Below, piece after piece: positions 31,801-41,026 of a stretch of DNA of 64,000 bases. This DNA is from Deltaproteobacteria bacterium (GTDB lineage: Bacteria; Myxococcota_A; UBA796; SXON01), in the NCBI GenBank assembly GCA_014191855.1, contig BJHF01000008.1:36512-100511 (forward strand), in the 5' to 3' direction. The translations under genes were made by a program, and so were the position numbers. Each line of letters begins with the position of its first letter. The first letter of the stretch is position 1. The notes beneath the pieces are model-generated. The model did not search any database, was not told where the DNA came from, and worked only from the letters and a program-made list of their open reading frames with translations.

Positions 31801-33240
31801 ATGAACGTCGTCCAGGTGTCCGCCGAGATCGCGCCCTGGTCGAAGACGGGCGGGTTGGGTGATGTTTGCGGCGCGCTGCCGGCGGCGCTGGTCGGGCGCG
31901 GCCACCGCGTGGTCACCGTTTCCCCTAGGTACAAGGCCTACGATGGCGCGTGGGACACGACGGTCCGCGCCCGCATCCACCTGTTCGGCCATACCCACGA
32001 GGTCGGCTACTACCACCTCAATCGCGACGGCGTGGATCACCTGTTCGTCGATCACCCGAGCTACCGGCGCCCGGGGATCTACGGCGATGACTCCGGGACG
32101 TACGGCGACAACCTGTTCAGGTTCGCCCTGCTCTCTCGGGCGGCGCTGGAGGTCCCGTTACGGGTGCCGCTCGGTGGGGAGGTCGTGGGCGAGGAGGTGT
32201 TGTTCCACTGCAACGATTGGCACACGGCGCTCCTGCCGGTGTTCCTGGAGGGCATCTACCGCTCGGCCGGGCGTTTTCCGCGCTCCCCGGCCGTGCTCGC
32301 GATCCACAACGCAGGCCACCACGGTACCTTCGAGGCACACGAATTCGCCGGATTGGACGTTTCCACCCGCTGGTGGCCCGCGTGCGACATGAGCGGCCGC
32401 CTCAACTGCCTCAAGGCAGGTGTGGCGCTCGCGGCGAAGCTCGTCACCGTTTCGCCGACGTATGCCCGCCAGCTCTGCATCGATCACAGTCATGGCCTCG
32501 AAGGTTTGTTCTCCCATCGCGCGCGGGACCTGTGGGGCATCCTCAACGGCATCGGCGAGGAGTGGAACCCCGCGACCGACAAGCACCTCGAAGCCAACTT
32601 CTCAGCGGACGATCTGACGGGGAAGGTTGCCAGCAAGGCTGCATTACAGCGGGAGCTGGGGCTGCCCGTGCGGCCAGAGGTGCCGATGTTCGGCGTCGTC
32701 GCCCGGCTCGACCACCAGAAGGGCATCGAGCTCTTGATGGGGGCCGCGCCGTGGCTTTTGCGCCAGGACGTGCAACTCGTGATCCTCGGGAGTGGCGGGG
32801 CAGCCTACGAAGATTTTGTCCGCCGTCTGGCTCGGGAAGCGCCGCAGCGCGCCCGTGGGATCGTCGGCTTCTCGGAGCCGTTGGCGCACCGCATCGAGGC
32901 GGGGGTGGACGTGTTCCTGATGCCCTCCCGCTTCGAACCCTGCGGCCTCAACCAGATGTACTCGATGCGCTACGGCACCGTGCCCATCGTCCATGCGACC
33001 GGCGGCCTGGCGGACACGGTGCAGACCTGGGAGCCAGCAAGCGGCGCGGGCACCGGGTGGGCCTTCCGTGAGTTCTCGACCGACGCGCTGATGCAGGCCA
33101 TCGGTTTTGCGCTGCGCACCTGGTGGGATCACCCGGACGCCTGGCGCAAACTCCAACAGAACGGCATGCGGCGCGACTTCGGTTGGGATCGTGCCGCTCA
33201 GCTCTACGAAGCGCTCTACCTCGCGGCGTACGGACGGTGA
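31801..33240 (+). CDS. glgA: Glycogen synthase (ADP-glucose type)
   Basis: GT5 glycogen synthase of 479 residues, the usual length. The N-terminal half has the KTGGLGDV nucleotide-sugar loop (residues 15-22) and HCNDWHTALLP. The C-terminal half has FGVVARLDHQKGIELL, the SRFEPCGLNQMYSMRYGTV block with the conserved E-x7-E, and ATGGLADTV. It transfers glucose from ADP-glucose to growing alpha-1,4-glucan in the cytoplasm. No other glycogen gene is adjacent. The start lies 15 nt after the 61-nt palindrome and no Shine-Dalgarno sequence is visible, so the hairpin may control or replace the usual initiation signal. Confidence 0.95.
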   Translation: MNVVQVSAEIAPWSKTGGLGDVCGALPAALVGRGHRVVTVSPRYKAYDGAWDTTVRARIHLFGHTHEVGYYHLNRDGVDHLFVDHPSYRRPGIYGDDSGTYGDNLFRFALLSRAALEVPLRVPLGGEVVGEEVLFHCNDWHTALLPVFLEGIYRSAGRFPRSPAVLAIHNAGHHGTFEAHEFAGLDVSTRWWPACDMSGRLNCLKAGVALAAKLVTVSPTYARQLCIDHSHGLEGLFSHRARDLWGILNGIGEEWNPATDKHLEANFSADDLTGKVASKAALQRELGLPVRPEVPMFGVVARLDHQKGIELLMGAAPWLLRQDVQLVILGSGGAAYEDFVRRLAREAPQRARGIVGFSEPLAHRIEAGVDVFLMPSRFEPCGLNQMYSMRYGTVPIVHATGGLADTVQTWEPASGAGTGWAFREFSTDALMQAIGFALRTWWDHPDAWRKLQQNGMRRDFGWDRAAQLYEALYLAAYGR

Positions 33241-33244
33241 TCCG

Positions 33245-34390
33245 ATGTATGGTGTGCCCGTGAACCCTCGCATCCTCCCCCTCCTCTGGCTGTCGGCCTT
33301 GGCCTGCGAACAGGACTACCAGGTCGTCGCCACGCCCCCGGACGTCGATCCGGCAGATGTCACCGAATGCGGCTTCACCCGCGTGGAGAACACGGCGTTC
33401 TACCGGTACGACTGCAACCCGGTCTTCACCAGCACCGAGGAGGATTGGCTCGATGTGATCGGGTCCACTGCCTTCAACGTCACCGAGGTGGCGGGCCACC
33501 CCATGTACCAGGTGTGGTACAGCGGCCTCATCGACGATGGCTCGCAATTTCCCCCCTACTCGATGGGCTACGCCGTTTCGGCGGACGGCACGGACTTTAC
33601 CCCGTACGCCAAGAACCCGGTGATGGACCAGGGCGGCGAGAGCTCGTTCGACGCCGACTACATGTCGGGAAACCAGGTTGTTTGGGATCCGGAGTCCGAG
33701 CAGTACGTGATGATCTGGCAGGGCATCGACGACGAGGTGAACCCCAACCAGATCGTGAACGGCCTCGGCGTCGGCACCTCCTCCGACGGCACGAAGTGGA
33801 CGCGCTTCGCCAAGAACCCGGTCTTCGACTTCGGCTCGGGGGCCAGCGCGATCAGCTACTGCTGGCCGCTGGATCTCACGCTTGGCGATGTGAGCGGGTA
33901 CACCGGGTATGTGGCCGGTGGCACTGGCCGGGACTCGGAGTGCGGCATCTACCGGCTCAACGCCTCCTCGCTCGGGGAGTGGAAGGCCGCCGAGGAGCCG
34001 GTCCTCGATGTTGGCGAGCGCGGCGCCTGGGACGCGCAGGGGATGACTGCAATGTCGATAGCCCAGCTCGCCGGCCAGAAGTACATGTTCTACGTGGGCT
34101 TCGGCTCATGGACGCAGGCGGGCAACTACATCCTCGCCACCAACCCGCTCCTCGGCATGGCCACCTACGACGCCCATTCCGACACCTGGGAGCGCAGCGA
34201 CGACGATCCCGTGCCGGTGAACAACACGGCCACGGGGGATGTGGGCGGCGTAGAGGCGTTGACCGTCGGCACCCGTATCCACCTGTGGATCACGGATCAG
34301 TACGGCGAGGGGGACGATGCGGTCACGGGCATCGGCTACTTCCTGTTCGACCCGATCGCAGCCGAGGCTGAGGATGCCGGGGGCGAATGA
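33245..34390 (+). CDS. Five-bladed beta-propeller (glycosidase-like) lipoprotein
   Basis: A 381-residue lipoprotein with signal PRILPLLWLSALAC (lipobox LSAC-like, Cys about residue 21). The mature region has repeated blocks of the five-bladed propeller fold of GH43/GH62/GH130-like enzymes: MYQVWYSGLI, GYAVSADGTDFTPYAKNPV, VWDPESEQYVMIWQG, VGTSSDGTKWTRFAKNPVF, KYMFYVGFGS. The A/G-S-DG-x-x-(F/W) pattern is typical of such propellers. Catalytic acids cannot be placed, so it may be a sugar-binding protein. It follows glgA by 4 bp, so co-transcription is likely. GTG 33260 is an alternative start. The next lipoprotein overlaps its end by 17 bp. Confidence 0.72.
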   Translation: MYGVPVNPRILPLLWLSALACEQDYQVVATPPDVDPADVTECGFTRVENTAFYRYDCNPVFTSTEEDWLDVIGSTAFNVTEVAGHPMYQVWYSGLIDDGSQFPPYSMGYAVSADGTDFTPYAKNPVMDQGGESSFDADYMSGNQVVWDPESEQYVMIWQGIDDEVNPNQIVNGLGVGTSSDGTKWTRFAKNPVFDFGSGASAISYCWPLDLTLGDVSGYTGYVAGGTGRDSECGIYRLNASSLGEWKAAEEPVLDVGERGAWDAQGMTAMSIAQLAGQKYMFYVGFGSWTQAGNYILATNPLLGMATYDAHSDTWERSDDDPVPVNNTATGDVGGVEALTVGTRIHLWITDQYGEGDDAVTGIGYFLFDPIAAEAEDAGGE

Positions 34391-35570
34391 GCTTGGCGTT
34401 GCGGGGGCGTGCGTCGTCCTCGTGGCCTGCGGCAGCTCCGGGCTAGACACCCGTCCCGATCTTTCAGGCGGCGATACGGCGAACGCCGCCGTCGCGATCG
34501 ACGGCATCGATCCGGACTGGAGCCTGCCCGACGAGGAGACGGTCGTAACCCTCACGGGGCATGGCTTTTCTGGCGATGTAACGGTGGATTTTGGTCGCTC
34601 GACGGTCAGCGCCACGCGCCTGGACGACGCGACGATCGTCGTGACCGCGCCCGCGGCCGGCGTGGAGACGACGGTGGACGTGGTGGTGCACAGCGATGCC
34701 GGAGAGGCCACCCGTGAGGATGGCTTCACGTGGGCGGAGGAGGAGCCGATCGACACCGGCGGCGCGGATACGGGTGACACCGGCGACACATCGGGGCTCG
34801 GGAAGGTGGGCGGACTGATCCAGTTTCAACTTGTTCAGATCGCGTGTCCCGACTGCCTGGGCTATACCAGCAACCTCCAGGTCGTCGCGACGGCCGGCTA
34901 CCACGCACCCACTGCCAAAAGCTGGACCGACTGGCTCCCCAGCAAAGGCACCTGCGAGATGAACCCGAGCCCGAGCGCCGCCGCGACCACCTTCCTCGAC
35001 GCGGGGCGGTCGATGTGGCTGGAGTACGGTCCGGACGATCACCCGACGGTCAGCGTGGAGTTGAGCGAAACCGACGGCATCTTCGTGGCCGACGGTCTCG
35101 TCGCCGACGATTTTGTCCGCACGGCGGGCTACCGCGTAGAGGTGGAAGGCGGCTCCGACGTGCCCGAGTTCAGCGTTTCCGAGGCGTTCTACACCCCCGA
35201 CTCGATCTCCTCGCTCACGCCCACCGAGATGCTCTACACGACGACGCGTACGGCGTGGGCGGCACAGATCAAGAAGTCCAAGGCCGACTTCACCTGGTCG
35301 TCCAATGGCAGCAACGACGGCTTCGCCATCGTGATCGACGCGTACAACCCCTCGAATCTCAACCCGCTGGGCGAGCTCTTCTGCTACGACGGGGACTCGG
35401 GGAGCCTGCGCGTACCATCGGGCTACCTGTCCGGTTGGCCGACGGGATCGCTGTTGGTCATCGGGATGTACCGTTACTCGGTCGGCAGCTTCGAGCGGCC
35501 GGACAACGCGAGCACCGTGGAGTCCGTCGTTACCTTCGGCGTGCTCGGAACCGGTGTGCTGGCGAACTAG
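34374..35570 (+). CDS. IPT/TIG-domain lipoprotein
   Basis: A 398-residue predicted lipoprotein (MPGANELGVAGACVVLVAC, Cys at 19). An IPT/TIG immunoglobulin-like domain occupies about residues 30-125 (LTGHGFSGDVTVDFGRSTV, then TIVVTAPAAG). An Asp/Gly/Thr linker (DTGGADTGDTGDTSG) follows, then a ~250-residue domain I do not recognise, beginning VGGLIQFQLVQIACPDC and including a CPDC pair. The start lies inside the end of the preceding lipoprotein gene with GAGGCTGAGG just upstream, so the two are translationally linked. Surface role inferred. Confidence 0.72.
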   Translation: MPGANELGVAGACVVLVACGSSGLDTRPDLSGGDTANAAVAIDGIDPDWSLPDEETVVTLTGHGFSGDVTVDFGRSTVSATRLDDATIVVTAPAAGVETTVDVVVHSDAGEATREDGFTWAEEEPIDTGGADTGDTGDTSGLGKVGGLIQFQLVQIACPDCLGYTSNLQVVATAGYHAPTAKSWTDWLPSKGTCEMNPSPSAAATTFLDAGRSMWLEYGPDDHPTVSVELSETDGIFVADGLVADDFVRTAGYRVEVEGGSDVPEFSVSEAFYTPDSISSLTPTEMLYTTTRTAWAAQIKKSKADFTWSSNGSNDGFAIVIDAYNPSNLNPLGELFCYDGDSGSLRVPSGYLSGWPTGSLLVIGMYRYSVGSFERPDNASTVESVVTFGVLGTGVLAN

Positions 35571-35579
35571 GAGCGTGGG

Positions 35580-35867
35580 ATGAAGTTACTGGTTTTGCTT
35601 ACTTTCTTGCTCCTCGCATGCGATACCTCGGCCGCAGACGATGAGACCTGCGCCGCGATGTGCCAGGAGCTGGTGGAGACCTGCGAATTCGCGGCGTATC
35701 CCTCGTATGAGTCCTGCATGCAGGGCTGCGCCTATTCCCGAAAGGAAGGTGGGGACATGGAGCGCGAGAGCGCGTGTATCCTCAAGGCCGAGTGCGACGA
35801 ATTCGCGGTGATCGACTGCGAGCACGCCTTCGGCCCGGGCGGCACGGAGCTCGCGGGCAAGAAGTAA
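35580..35867 (+). CDS. Small cysteine-rich lipoprotein
   Basis: A 95-residue protein: signal MKLLVLLTFLLLAC, then a mature region with eight further Cys spaced as in CAAMCQELVETCEF, SCMQGCAYS, ACILKAECDEF and DCEHAFG. The spacing suggests a small disulphide-bonded helical domain like those found in other Myxococcota lipoproteins. It lies 9 bp after the preceding lipoprotein and probably ends a three- or four-gene lipoprotein operon starting at glgA. Function unknown. Confidence 0.7.
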   Translation: MKLLVLLTFLLLACDTSAADDETCAAMCQELVETCEFAAYPSYESCMQGCAYSRKEGGDMERESACILKAECDEFAVIDCEHAFGPGGTELAGKK

Positions 35868-35941
35868 CGCCGGGAATCCCGCGGAGGCATGCCGCGACGG
35901 CGGGGCCGGTGCCGGGGGGAGGGGCGGGAGAACGACCCGGA

Positions 35942-36388
35942 TCAGTCGCCGTTCGTACCAGCCCCGCGAACCTCCGCGATCGCGTCCAGCACCGCCTTGA
36001 GCAGCACCTCGGCCGGCGCGGGCTTCCGCACGCGGGCGTGCACCACCTCGCGGGCGAGGTCCATCACCACCACATCGCGACACGCGGTGTGCAATAGGGT
36101 GAGCGGCGGGGAGGGGACGCGCACCAGCTCGTCCAGCAGCACGAGTCCGCCCAAGTGATCAACGTTCTCGGCGTACTTCCTGGCCCGCGGCCCGAGCGTG
36201 GTGCGCGGCGCGTCGCCAAGCGGGATGAACAGGTCCATCACCAGCACGTCGATGTGCACGGCGTGGAGCGTTCGCACCGCCTCCTCCACGGTGTGCACGA
36301 TCACCACGTCGGCGGCATTGGCGAGGGATAGGGCCTCGGTGCAGGTCTGCACGTTCTCCGGGTCGTCGTCGACGAAGAGGACGCGCAC
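35942..36388 (-). CDS. Response-regulator receiver protein
   Basis: A 148-residue stand-alone receiver domain. It has the acidic pocket VDDDP at residues 6-10, phospho-acceptor Asp52 in VLVMDLFIPLG, and a C-terminal Lys in RVRKPAPAEVLLKAV. An insertion (GPRARKYAENVDHLGG) lies after Asp52. There is no output domain, so it likely acts by protein contact. The TerB-like gene is 5 bp upstream on the same strand and is the likely operon partner. No cognate kinase is next to it. Confidence 0.8.
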   Translation of the reverse strand: MRVLFVDDDPENVQTCTEALSLANAADVVIVHTVEEAVRTLHAVHIDVLVMDLFIPLGDAPRTTLGPRARKYAENVDHLGGLVLLDELVRVPSPPLTLLHTACRDVVVMDLAREVVHARVRKPAPAEVLLKAVLDAIAEVRGAGTNGD

Positions 36389-36393
36389 GACGC

Positions 36394-37737
36394 CTACTTC
36401 GCCGCGGCGACCTTGCGCCGGCCGGAGAAGAAGCGCACGCCGAGGGCCTCAGCGGCCCGAAACCACACCCAGGGGGGCACGAGCAGCGCGCGCCCAGGCA
36501 GCAAGGGCTCAAAGGCCTTCGAGGGCTTGGCCGCCATTTCAGGCAGCACCTCGGCAACCCAGCGGGGGCCGTCGAGATCGAGGACCAACTGCGTCCACGG
36601 GTCGCACATCGCGGGAAGGAATCGGGAGATCCATTGAATGGCCTCCTTGGGCGCGGGCTCCGCGGTGAGGGCCGGCGTGGCCAGCCGAAGGGCGGAGCCC
36701 CCCGCGTCCAACTCCAGCACGCGGAAGCCCAGGCCGGGCGGCCCAGCGACGAGCGTTTGCTCCACGCGGGTTTTCACCTTTGAGCGCGGGGCGTAAAATG
36801 TGCCCGGCACCTGCGCCCGCACCACTTCTTCGCGATCCACGCGGAGCTCTTCCACGCGCCCGGCCACCCAGCTTGCCCAGCGCGCGTCTACCGCCAGTGC
36901 GTCTTCCAGGTAGGCGCGCTCGGCGAACGAACACGCCTCGAACGCGCAGCCGCACTGCGCGCGCATTCCAGCCGCCAACGTGGAGCGTTGGAGATCCGTG
37001 AGCGGGCGCGCCGAACGGAAGTACTCCTCGCCAAGCTGCACCCAGCGCTCGTTTTCGCGCAGGTGCCCGCTTTTGGCCAGGAGCGCCTCCACCGCGCGCA
37101 CATCGAGGTCCTCGTCGCGCGCGAGCGCAACCATGGTGCCCACCGCGAGGTGTTGGCCCTCGCCGCGAAACGCGATGCCGAGCGCCTGGTTCACCTGGTC
37201 CGCGTCTTTCTCGCAGTACACCACCCGTTCGGGGTCTGCTTCGGCGTGCGCGCCTCGGGCCAACGCCCAGATCCGGTCCGACACGAAGATTCCGTGCTCG
37301 TTCATCGCCTCGTTGAGCTCGTGGAGATCGGCGCGCTCGCGGTTGAGCCCGCCAAACAGGCGCCGAAATAGGCCTTGATCCTGGATGAGCTCCTCGGCCC
37401 ACCGTTCGCCGGTTTCGGTCCAATCCCGACAACCGTCGCGCTCCTGGTTGCTCCAGGTGTTCGCCATGAACGCCAGAAGATGGCTCACCTGGCAGCGGAA
37501 GTACGGGCCTGGGGGGAACTTCAACCGTTGGTCGAGCCACTCCCGCGCGTGGGGCGACAGCGGGCGGGCCCGATCGCGGATCATGTTGCCCTCGCCAGCG
37601 CCCAGCTTGCCGTCCGCCCAGGCGACAACAAGCATCGGGAGAAAGCGCAGAAGCGCGGGTTCAGGGTCGTTCAGACCCAGGTCGCGCCACAAGCGGCGGT
37701 CGATGGAGGCGAGGAGTTCAGATTGTCGATGCGACAC
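36394..37737 (-). CDS. TerB-like-domain hypothetical protein
   Basis: A 447-residue cytoplasmic protein. Near residues 35-52 it reads MLVVAWADGKLGAGEGNMI, the ADGxxxxxE pattern of TerB/DjlA-N-type helical domains. The middle is helical with a short CGCAFEACSF Cys cluster. The C-terminal third (VPGTFYAPRSKVKTRVEQT onward) is unrecognised. It is encoded 5 bp upstream of the receiver-domain gene and is probably co-expressed with it. TerB-like domains occur in envelope stress and tellurite-resistance contexts; function here is not inferred. Confidence 0.55.
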   Translation of the reverse strand: MSHRQSELLASIDRRLWRDLGLNDPEPALLRFLPMLVVAWADGKLGAGEGNMIRDRARPLSPHAREWLDQRLKFPPGPYFRCQVSHLLAFMANTWSNQERDGCRDWTETGERWAEELIQDQGLFRRLFGGLNRERADLHELNEAMNEHGIFVSDRIWALARGAHAEADPERVVYCEKDADQVNQALGIAFRGEGQHLAVGTMVALARDEDLDVRAVEALLAKSGHLRENERWVQLGEEYFRSARPLTDLQRSTLAAGMRAQCGCAFEACSFAERAYLEDALAVDARWASWVAGRVEELRVDREEVVRAQVPGTFYAPRSKVKTRVEQTLVAGPPGLGFRVLELDAGGSALRLATPALTAEPAPKEAIQWISRFLPAMCDPWTQLVLDLDGPRWVAEVLPEMAAKPSKAFEPLLPGRALLVPPWVWFRAAEALGVRFFSGRRKVAAAK

Positions 37738-37827
37738 GTTGGCCCGCCACGGGTTTGCTCAAGTCGGTCGAGAGGTGTAGAACGCGGTGCGCCACCCTCG
37801 GCAGGCCCGGAGAGGCGGGGAGATAGC

Positions 37828-39627
37828 ATGTCGCGGAGCGCGGGTCGAATCGGATGGGTGCTCGTGTGGGCGGTGGTGTTTTGCGACATCGGCACCAGCG
37901 TGTACTACGTGCCGGGCCTCCTCTACAAAACCACGGGTGATCGGGCGGGGTTCTTCGTTCTCTCGACGATGATCGCGTTCATCTTCTTGTGCATCAAGGA
38001 GGTGGAAACGACGCGTCGCTTCCCCGCCGGCGGCGGCGTGGTCTCGCTGGCCGACAAGGCCTTCGGGCCCTGGTTCGGCTGCCTCGGTGGCCAGATGATC
38101 ATGGTCGACTTCTTCCTGACCGTGTCCATCAGCGCGATCTCCGGTGTGTATTACGTCGACAGTGTGCTTCAGTTAGGCGACGGCGTGGTGGTGCCCGCGA
38201 CGTTGGCGTGCCTCGCCGTGCTCTGCGGGCTGAACATCGTGGGGGTGAAGGAGAGCGCTTCGGCGAGCCTGGCCCTGGCCGTGCTCGCGATCACGGTGGA
38301 CTTTGTGGTCATCGGTACCGCGCTGTTTACCGCGCCGCCCGAAGTGCTCGGCAAGATCCCGGAGGAGTTCGCCTCGATTGCGCAGCTCGATACCTGGCAT
38401 CTTCTCGTCGGGTACTCGGGCGCATGGCTCGCGTTCTCGGGGCTGGAGTCGATGTCGCAGCTCGCGCCGGCGATGCGCGATCTCGGGCCGACACCGCGAA
38501 AAGCGATGATCGCCGTCGTGATCTCGGTGCTGCTCACGGCGCCGGTGCTCACGTTCCTGTCCACCGCGTCGCTGTCACCGGAAATCAAGGTCGCGGAGTC
38601 CGAGCGCTTCATGAGCGAGCTCGCCGGCCTTTGGGGCGGTGCGGGCCTGAAACTCGCGGTTGTGCTCTCCGCGTCCTCGCTGCTGCTGTTTGCGGCAAAC
38701 ACGGCGATCATCGGGAACTATCACGTGATGATGGCACTGGTTCGCCGGCGCTTCCTTCCAGAGGCGCTCGGCGCCTTGTCCCACCGGTTTCAAACGCCCT
38801 ACCGGGCCATCATCCTGTGCACGGCGATCCCGGCGATCATCCTGCTGGCCGTCGCCGGCAACATGGAGCTGCTCGGGGAGCTGTACGCCTTCGGCCTGCT
38901 CGGTGCGTTCACCCTGGCGAGCGTGGGGATCGACGCGCTGCGCTGGCGCGATGGGGAGCGCGGCGCCGGCTTCTGGCTCGGCGTCGTTACGTCCGTAGCG
39001 GTGGGCATCGCGTTCGCGGTGAACCTGGTGGCGAAGGAGATGGCGACCGTGTTCGGCGCGAGCGTTGGTGGGGTCGGGATGATCGTGGCGTACCTCACGC
39101 ACTCGGGGCGGCTCGATGCGCTGCTCGCCAAGGTGCCGCGCCTCCGCCCGCCCGTGGAGTTTGAGTACACGGAGGCCTCGTTTCTCACGGTGGAGAAGGC
39201 CGCGAGCCTCGTGGTTGGTGTCGGGCCGAACGTGCTGGTGGCGAGCCGAGGGGCAACGCGCAAGATCTTCAAGGAAGCGGTCGATCGCGCGAGGGCCCGC
39301 GGGCTGGATCACGTGTACGCGATCTACGTCGATGAGGTGCCGGGGCTGTTCTACCCCCAGTTGGCGCAGCCAACCCCGGAGGGGCTCACGGTGCTGGAAG
39401 CCGCGAGCGCCTCGATCGAAGCCATGGGGCTGCGCTGCGTTCCGGTGTGGGCGCTCTCGCACTCGGCCGCCGGGTCGGTGGCCGACGCCGCGGAGAGTTT
39501 GCAGTGCGACACCGTCGTAATTGGCGCGACGCAGCGGACTTTTCTGTGGTCTGCGCTGCGCGGGAAGTTCATCGGCGATCTGTTGCGACAACTTCCGCAG
39601 CAGATCCGCCTGATCGTCGTGGGGTAG
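37828..39627 (+). CDS. APC-family permease with C-terminal universal-stress domain
   Basis: A 599-residue protein. Residues up to about 435 hold about twelve transmembrane helices of the amino acid-polyamine-organocation superfamily, beginning WVLVWAVVFCDIGTSVYYVP (helix 1 break DIGTS) and including FPAGGGVVSLADKAFG and SGAWLAFSGLESMSQLAPAM. The soluble C-terminal part from about 445 resembles a universal-stress/UspA domain (VGVGPNVLVASRG, then CDTVVIGATQRTF). Permease-USP fusions are known; the USP part may sense nucleotides. Start ATG 37828 has GGGGAGA upstream. It diverges from the TerB-like gene. The substrate is unknown. Confidence 0.85.
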   Translation: MSRSAGRIGWVLVWAVVFCDIGTSVYYVPGLLYKTTGDRAGFFVLSTMIAFIFLCIKEVETTRRFPAGGGVVSLADKAFGPWFGCLGGQMIMVDFFLTVSISAISGVYYVDSVLQLGDGVVVPATLACLAVLCGLNIVGVKESASASLALAVLAITVDFVVIGTALFTAPPEVLGKIPEEFASIAQLDTWHLLVGYSGAWLAFSGLESMSQLAPAMRDLGPTPRKAMIAVVISVLLTAPVLTFLSTASLSPEIKVAESERFMSELAGLWGGAGLKLAVVLSASSLLLFAANTAIIGNYHVMMALVRRRFLPEALGALSHRFQTPYRAIILCTAIPAIILLAVAGNMELLGELYAFGLLGAFTLASVGIDALRWRDGERGAGFWLGVVTSVAVGIAFAVNLVAKEMATVFGASVGGVGMIVAYLTHSGRLDALLAKVPRLRPPVEFEYTEASFLTVEKAASLVVGVGPNVLVASRGATRKIFKEAVDRARARGLDHVYAIYVDEVPGLFYPQLAQPTPEGLTVLEAASASIEAMGLRCVPVWALSHSAAGSVADAAESLQCDTVVIGATQRTFLWSALRGKFIGDLLRQLPQQIRLIVVG

Positions 39628-39647
39628 TCCGGTTACCCTGCGGCTCG

Positions 39648-40115
39648 ATGAGCGCCGTTGTTCCGCATCGCCTGCTGTTTGTCTGCACCGCCAACATCTG
39701 TCGGTCGCCGATGGCGGAGGAACTGGCGAGGATCTATGCTGAGGAGCGGGGTTGGTTGGTCGAGGTGAAGTCGGCGGGCACGCACGCTCGAGAGGGCGAC
39801 GAGGCCGCGCCCAACTCCAAGAAGGCGATGGCGGAGCTGGGGGGCGACCTCTCGGCGCACCGCTCGCAGGCCGTGAGCTCGGAGCTCGTCGCTTGGGCCG
39901 ACCGGATCCTGGTGATGGAGATCCGGCATGCGCAATCAATTCGGGACGAGTTCCCGGAGGCCGATCAGAAGATCCAGATGCTCGGCCCCTTCGGGGGGAT
40001 CATGGAGATCGGGGATCCTTACGGGAGCTGGATCTTCAAGTACCGCGCCAGCCGAAACGAGATCCAGCGGTGCGTGGAGGGCCTGATCGATCGGCTGCCG
40101 CCGCGGTTGCGCTAG
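39648..40115 (+). CDS. Low-molecular-weight protein tyrosine phosphatase
   Basis: A 155-residue phosphatase with the CX5RS active site CTANICRS (Cys13, Arg19) near the N-terminus and the general-acid Asp123 in GDPYGSW. The length and layout are standard for the low-Mr PTP/arsenate-reductase family. These enzymes dephosphorylate tyrosine kinases of polysaccharide export or similar targets; none is adjacent here. Start ATG 39648 lies 20 bp after the transporter stop, so co-transcription is possible. It converges with the lipoprotein at 40126. Confidence 0.92.
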   Translation: MSAVVPHRLLFVCTANICRSPMAEELARIYAEERGWLVEVKSAGTHAREGDEAAPNSKKAMAELGGDLSAHRSQAVSSELVAWADRILVMEIRHAQSIRDEFPEADQKIQMLGPFGGIMEIGDPYGSWIFKYRASRNEIQRCVEGLIDRLPPRLR

Positions 40116-40125
40116 GCGCGCGGAA

Positions 40126-40944
40126 TCAGGGCGCGCAGGCCTCGGTTTCCCCTGCGTCGGTAACCACGGAAGCGCAGGCATCGCAGCCCTCGGCCCCATC
40201 GAAACGCGCGGTTGCAGCGTCGCCCATCGTCGCCTCTCCGGCGGGCTCCACCGGGCAGGCGCTGCTAGCGGTGAGCGCCGCGCCGAGCAGCGGAAATGCG
40301 CCGCTCCCCCCGATGTCCGCGTGCGCGTCTACGCGCAGGTCGCTGCCTTCGACCTCCAGACTCCCAGAGGCCCCCCAGGTGGCCCATGCTTGGATTCGCG
40401 GGTCGTCGGGAAGCTGCCGGGCCTCGAAGTAGCCCAGCAGCTCGGCCGCCACGTTGACGTCCACGTGGGTGACATCGCCCAACTGTGCCCGCTCAAGCGA
40501 GCCTTCAAGCGAGAGGTGATCAAAACGCGGCTCGGCAACGTCGGCGTCCACCTGCACGCTGAAGTCGTACCGAGCGTGCGCCACGCCCTCAGCCTCCCAC
40601 TCATCCACGCTCACGTCGCCCGTCCACTCATAGCCCCACTTCGAACGGCAGTTTGAGCGGTACATCCGGCCGCCCCCATCGAGCACTTCGTTGGGGCACA
40701 CGCCCTCCTCGGCCACCAGATCGTGGAGGGCGATCGCCCAGATCGCGAGGGGAACATCGTAAGCTGGAAACGAATCGTCCCAGCCGGGCATGAGCTGCGG
40801 GAACGCCGCTCCGAGGCGGCTCCCGTCGGCCGGATCGAAGGATTGGCCGTCCACATGAGGTTCGCCCACGTCGGTCGGTTCGAGCGCCCAGTCTACCGCG
40901 GAGGCGTCTCCCAGGTCGCAAGCGAAGAACACGAGGAGCGCCAT
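40126..40944 (-). CDS. Hypothetical lipoprotein
   Basis: A 272-residue protein starting MALLVFFAC, with Cys at 9 and no basic n-region. The mature part is acidic and beta-rich, with scattered Cys near VCPNEVLDGGG, NCRSKWGY and the tail CDACASVV...CAP. I do not recognise the family. Start ATG 40944 is the only one that places a hydrophobic core before a Cys; the frame is open to 41052 but that part overlaps the cyclophilin start. It converges with the phosphatase gene, with 10 bp between stops. Confidence 0.6.
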   Translation of the reverse strand: MALLVFFACDLGDASAVDWALEPTDVGEPHVDGQSFDPADGSRLGAAFPQLMPGWDDSFPAYDVPLAIWAIALHDLVAEEGVCPNEVLDGGGRMYRSNCRSKWGYEWTGDVSVDEWEAEGVAHARYDFSVQVDADVAEPRFDHLSLEGSLERAQLGDVTHVDVNVAAELLGYFEARQLPDDPRIQAWATWGASGSLEVEGSDLRVDAHADIGGSGAFPLLGAALTASSACPVEPAGEATMGDAATARFDGAEGCDACASVVTDAGETEACAP

Positions 40945-41026
40945 GGGCCCCAGGCTAGCGCACCGCGCCGCCTCCGGGGAGGGCGCTGACAGGATCCTTG
41001 CGGGAGCGCACCGGTTACGCGGCCAG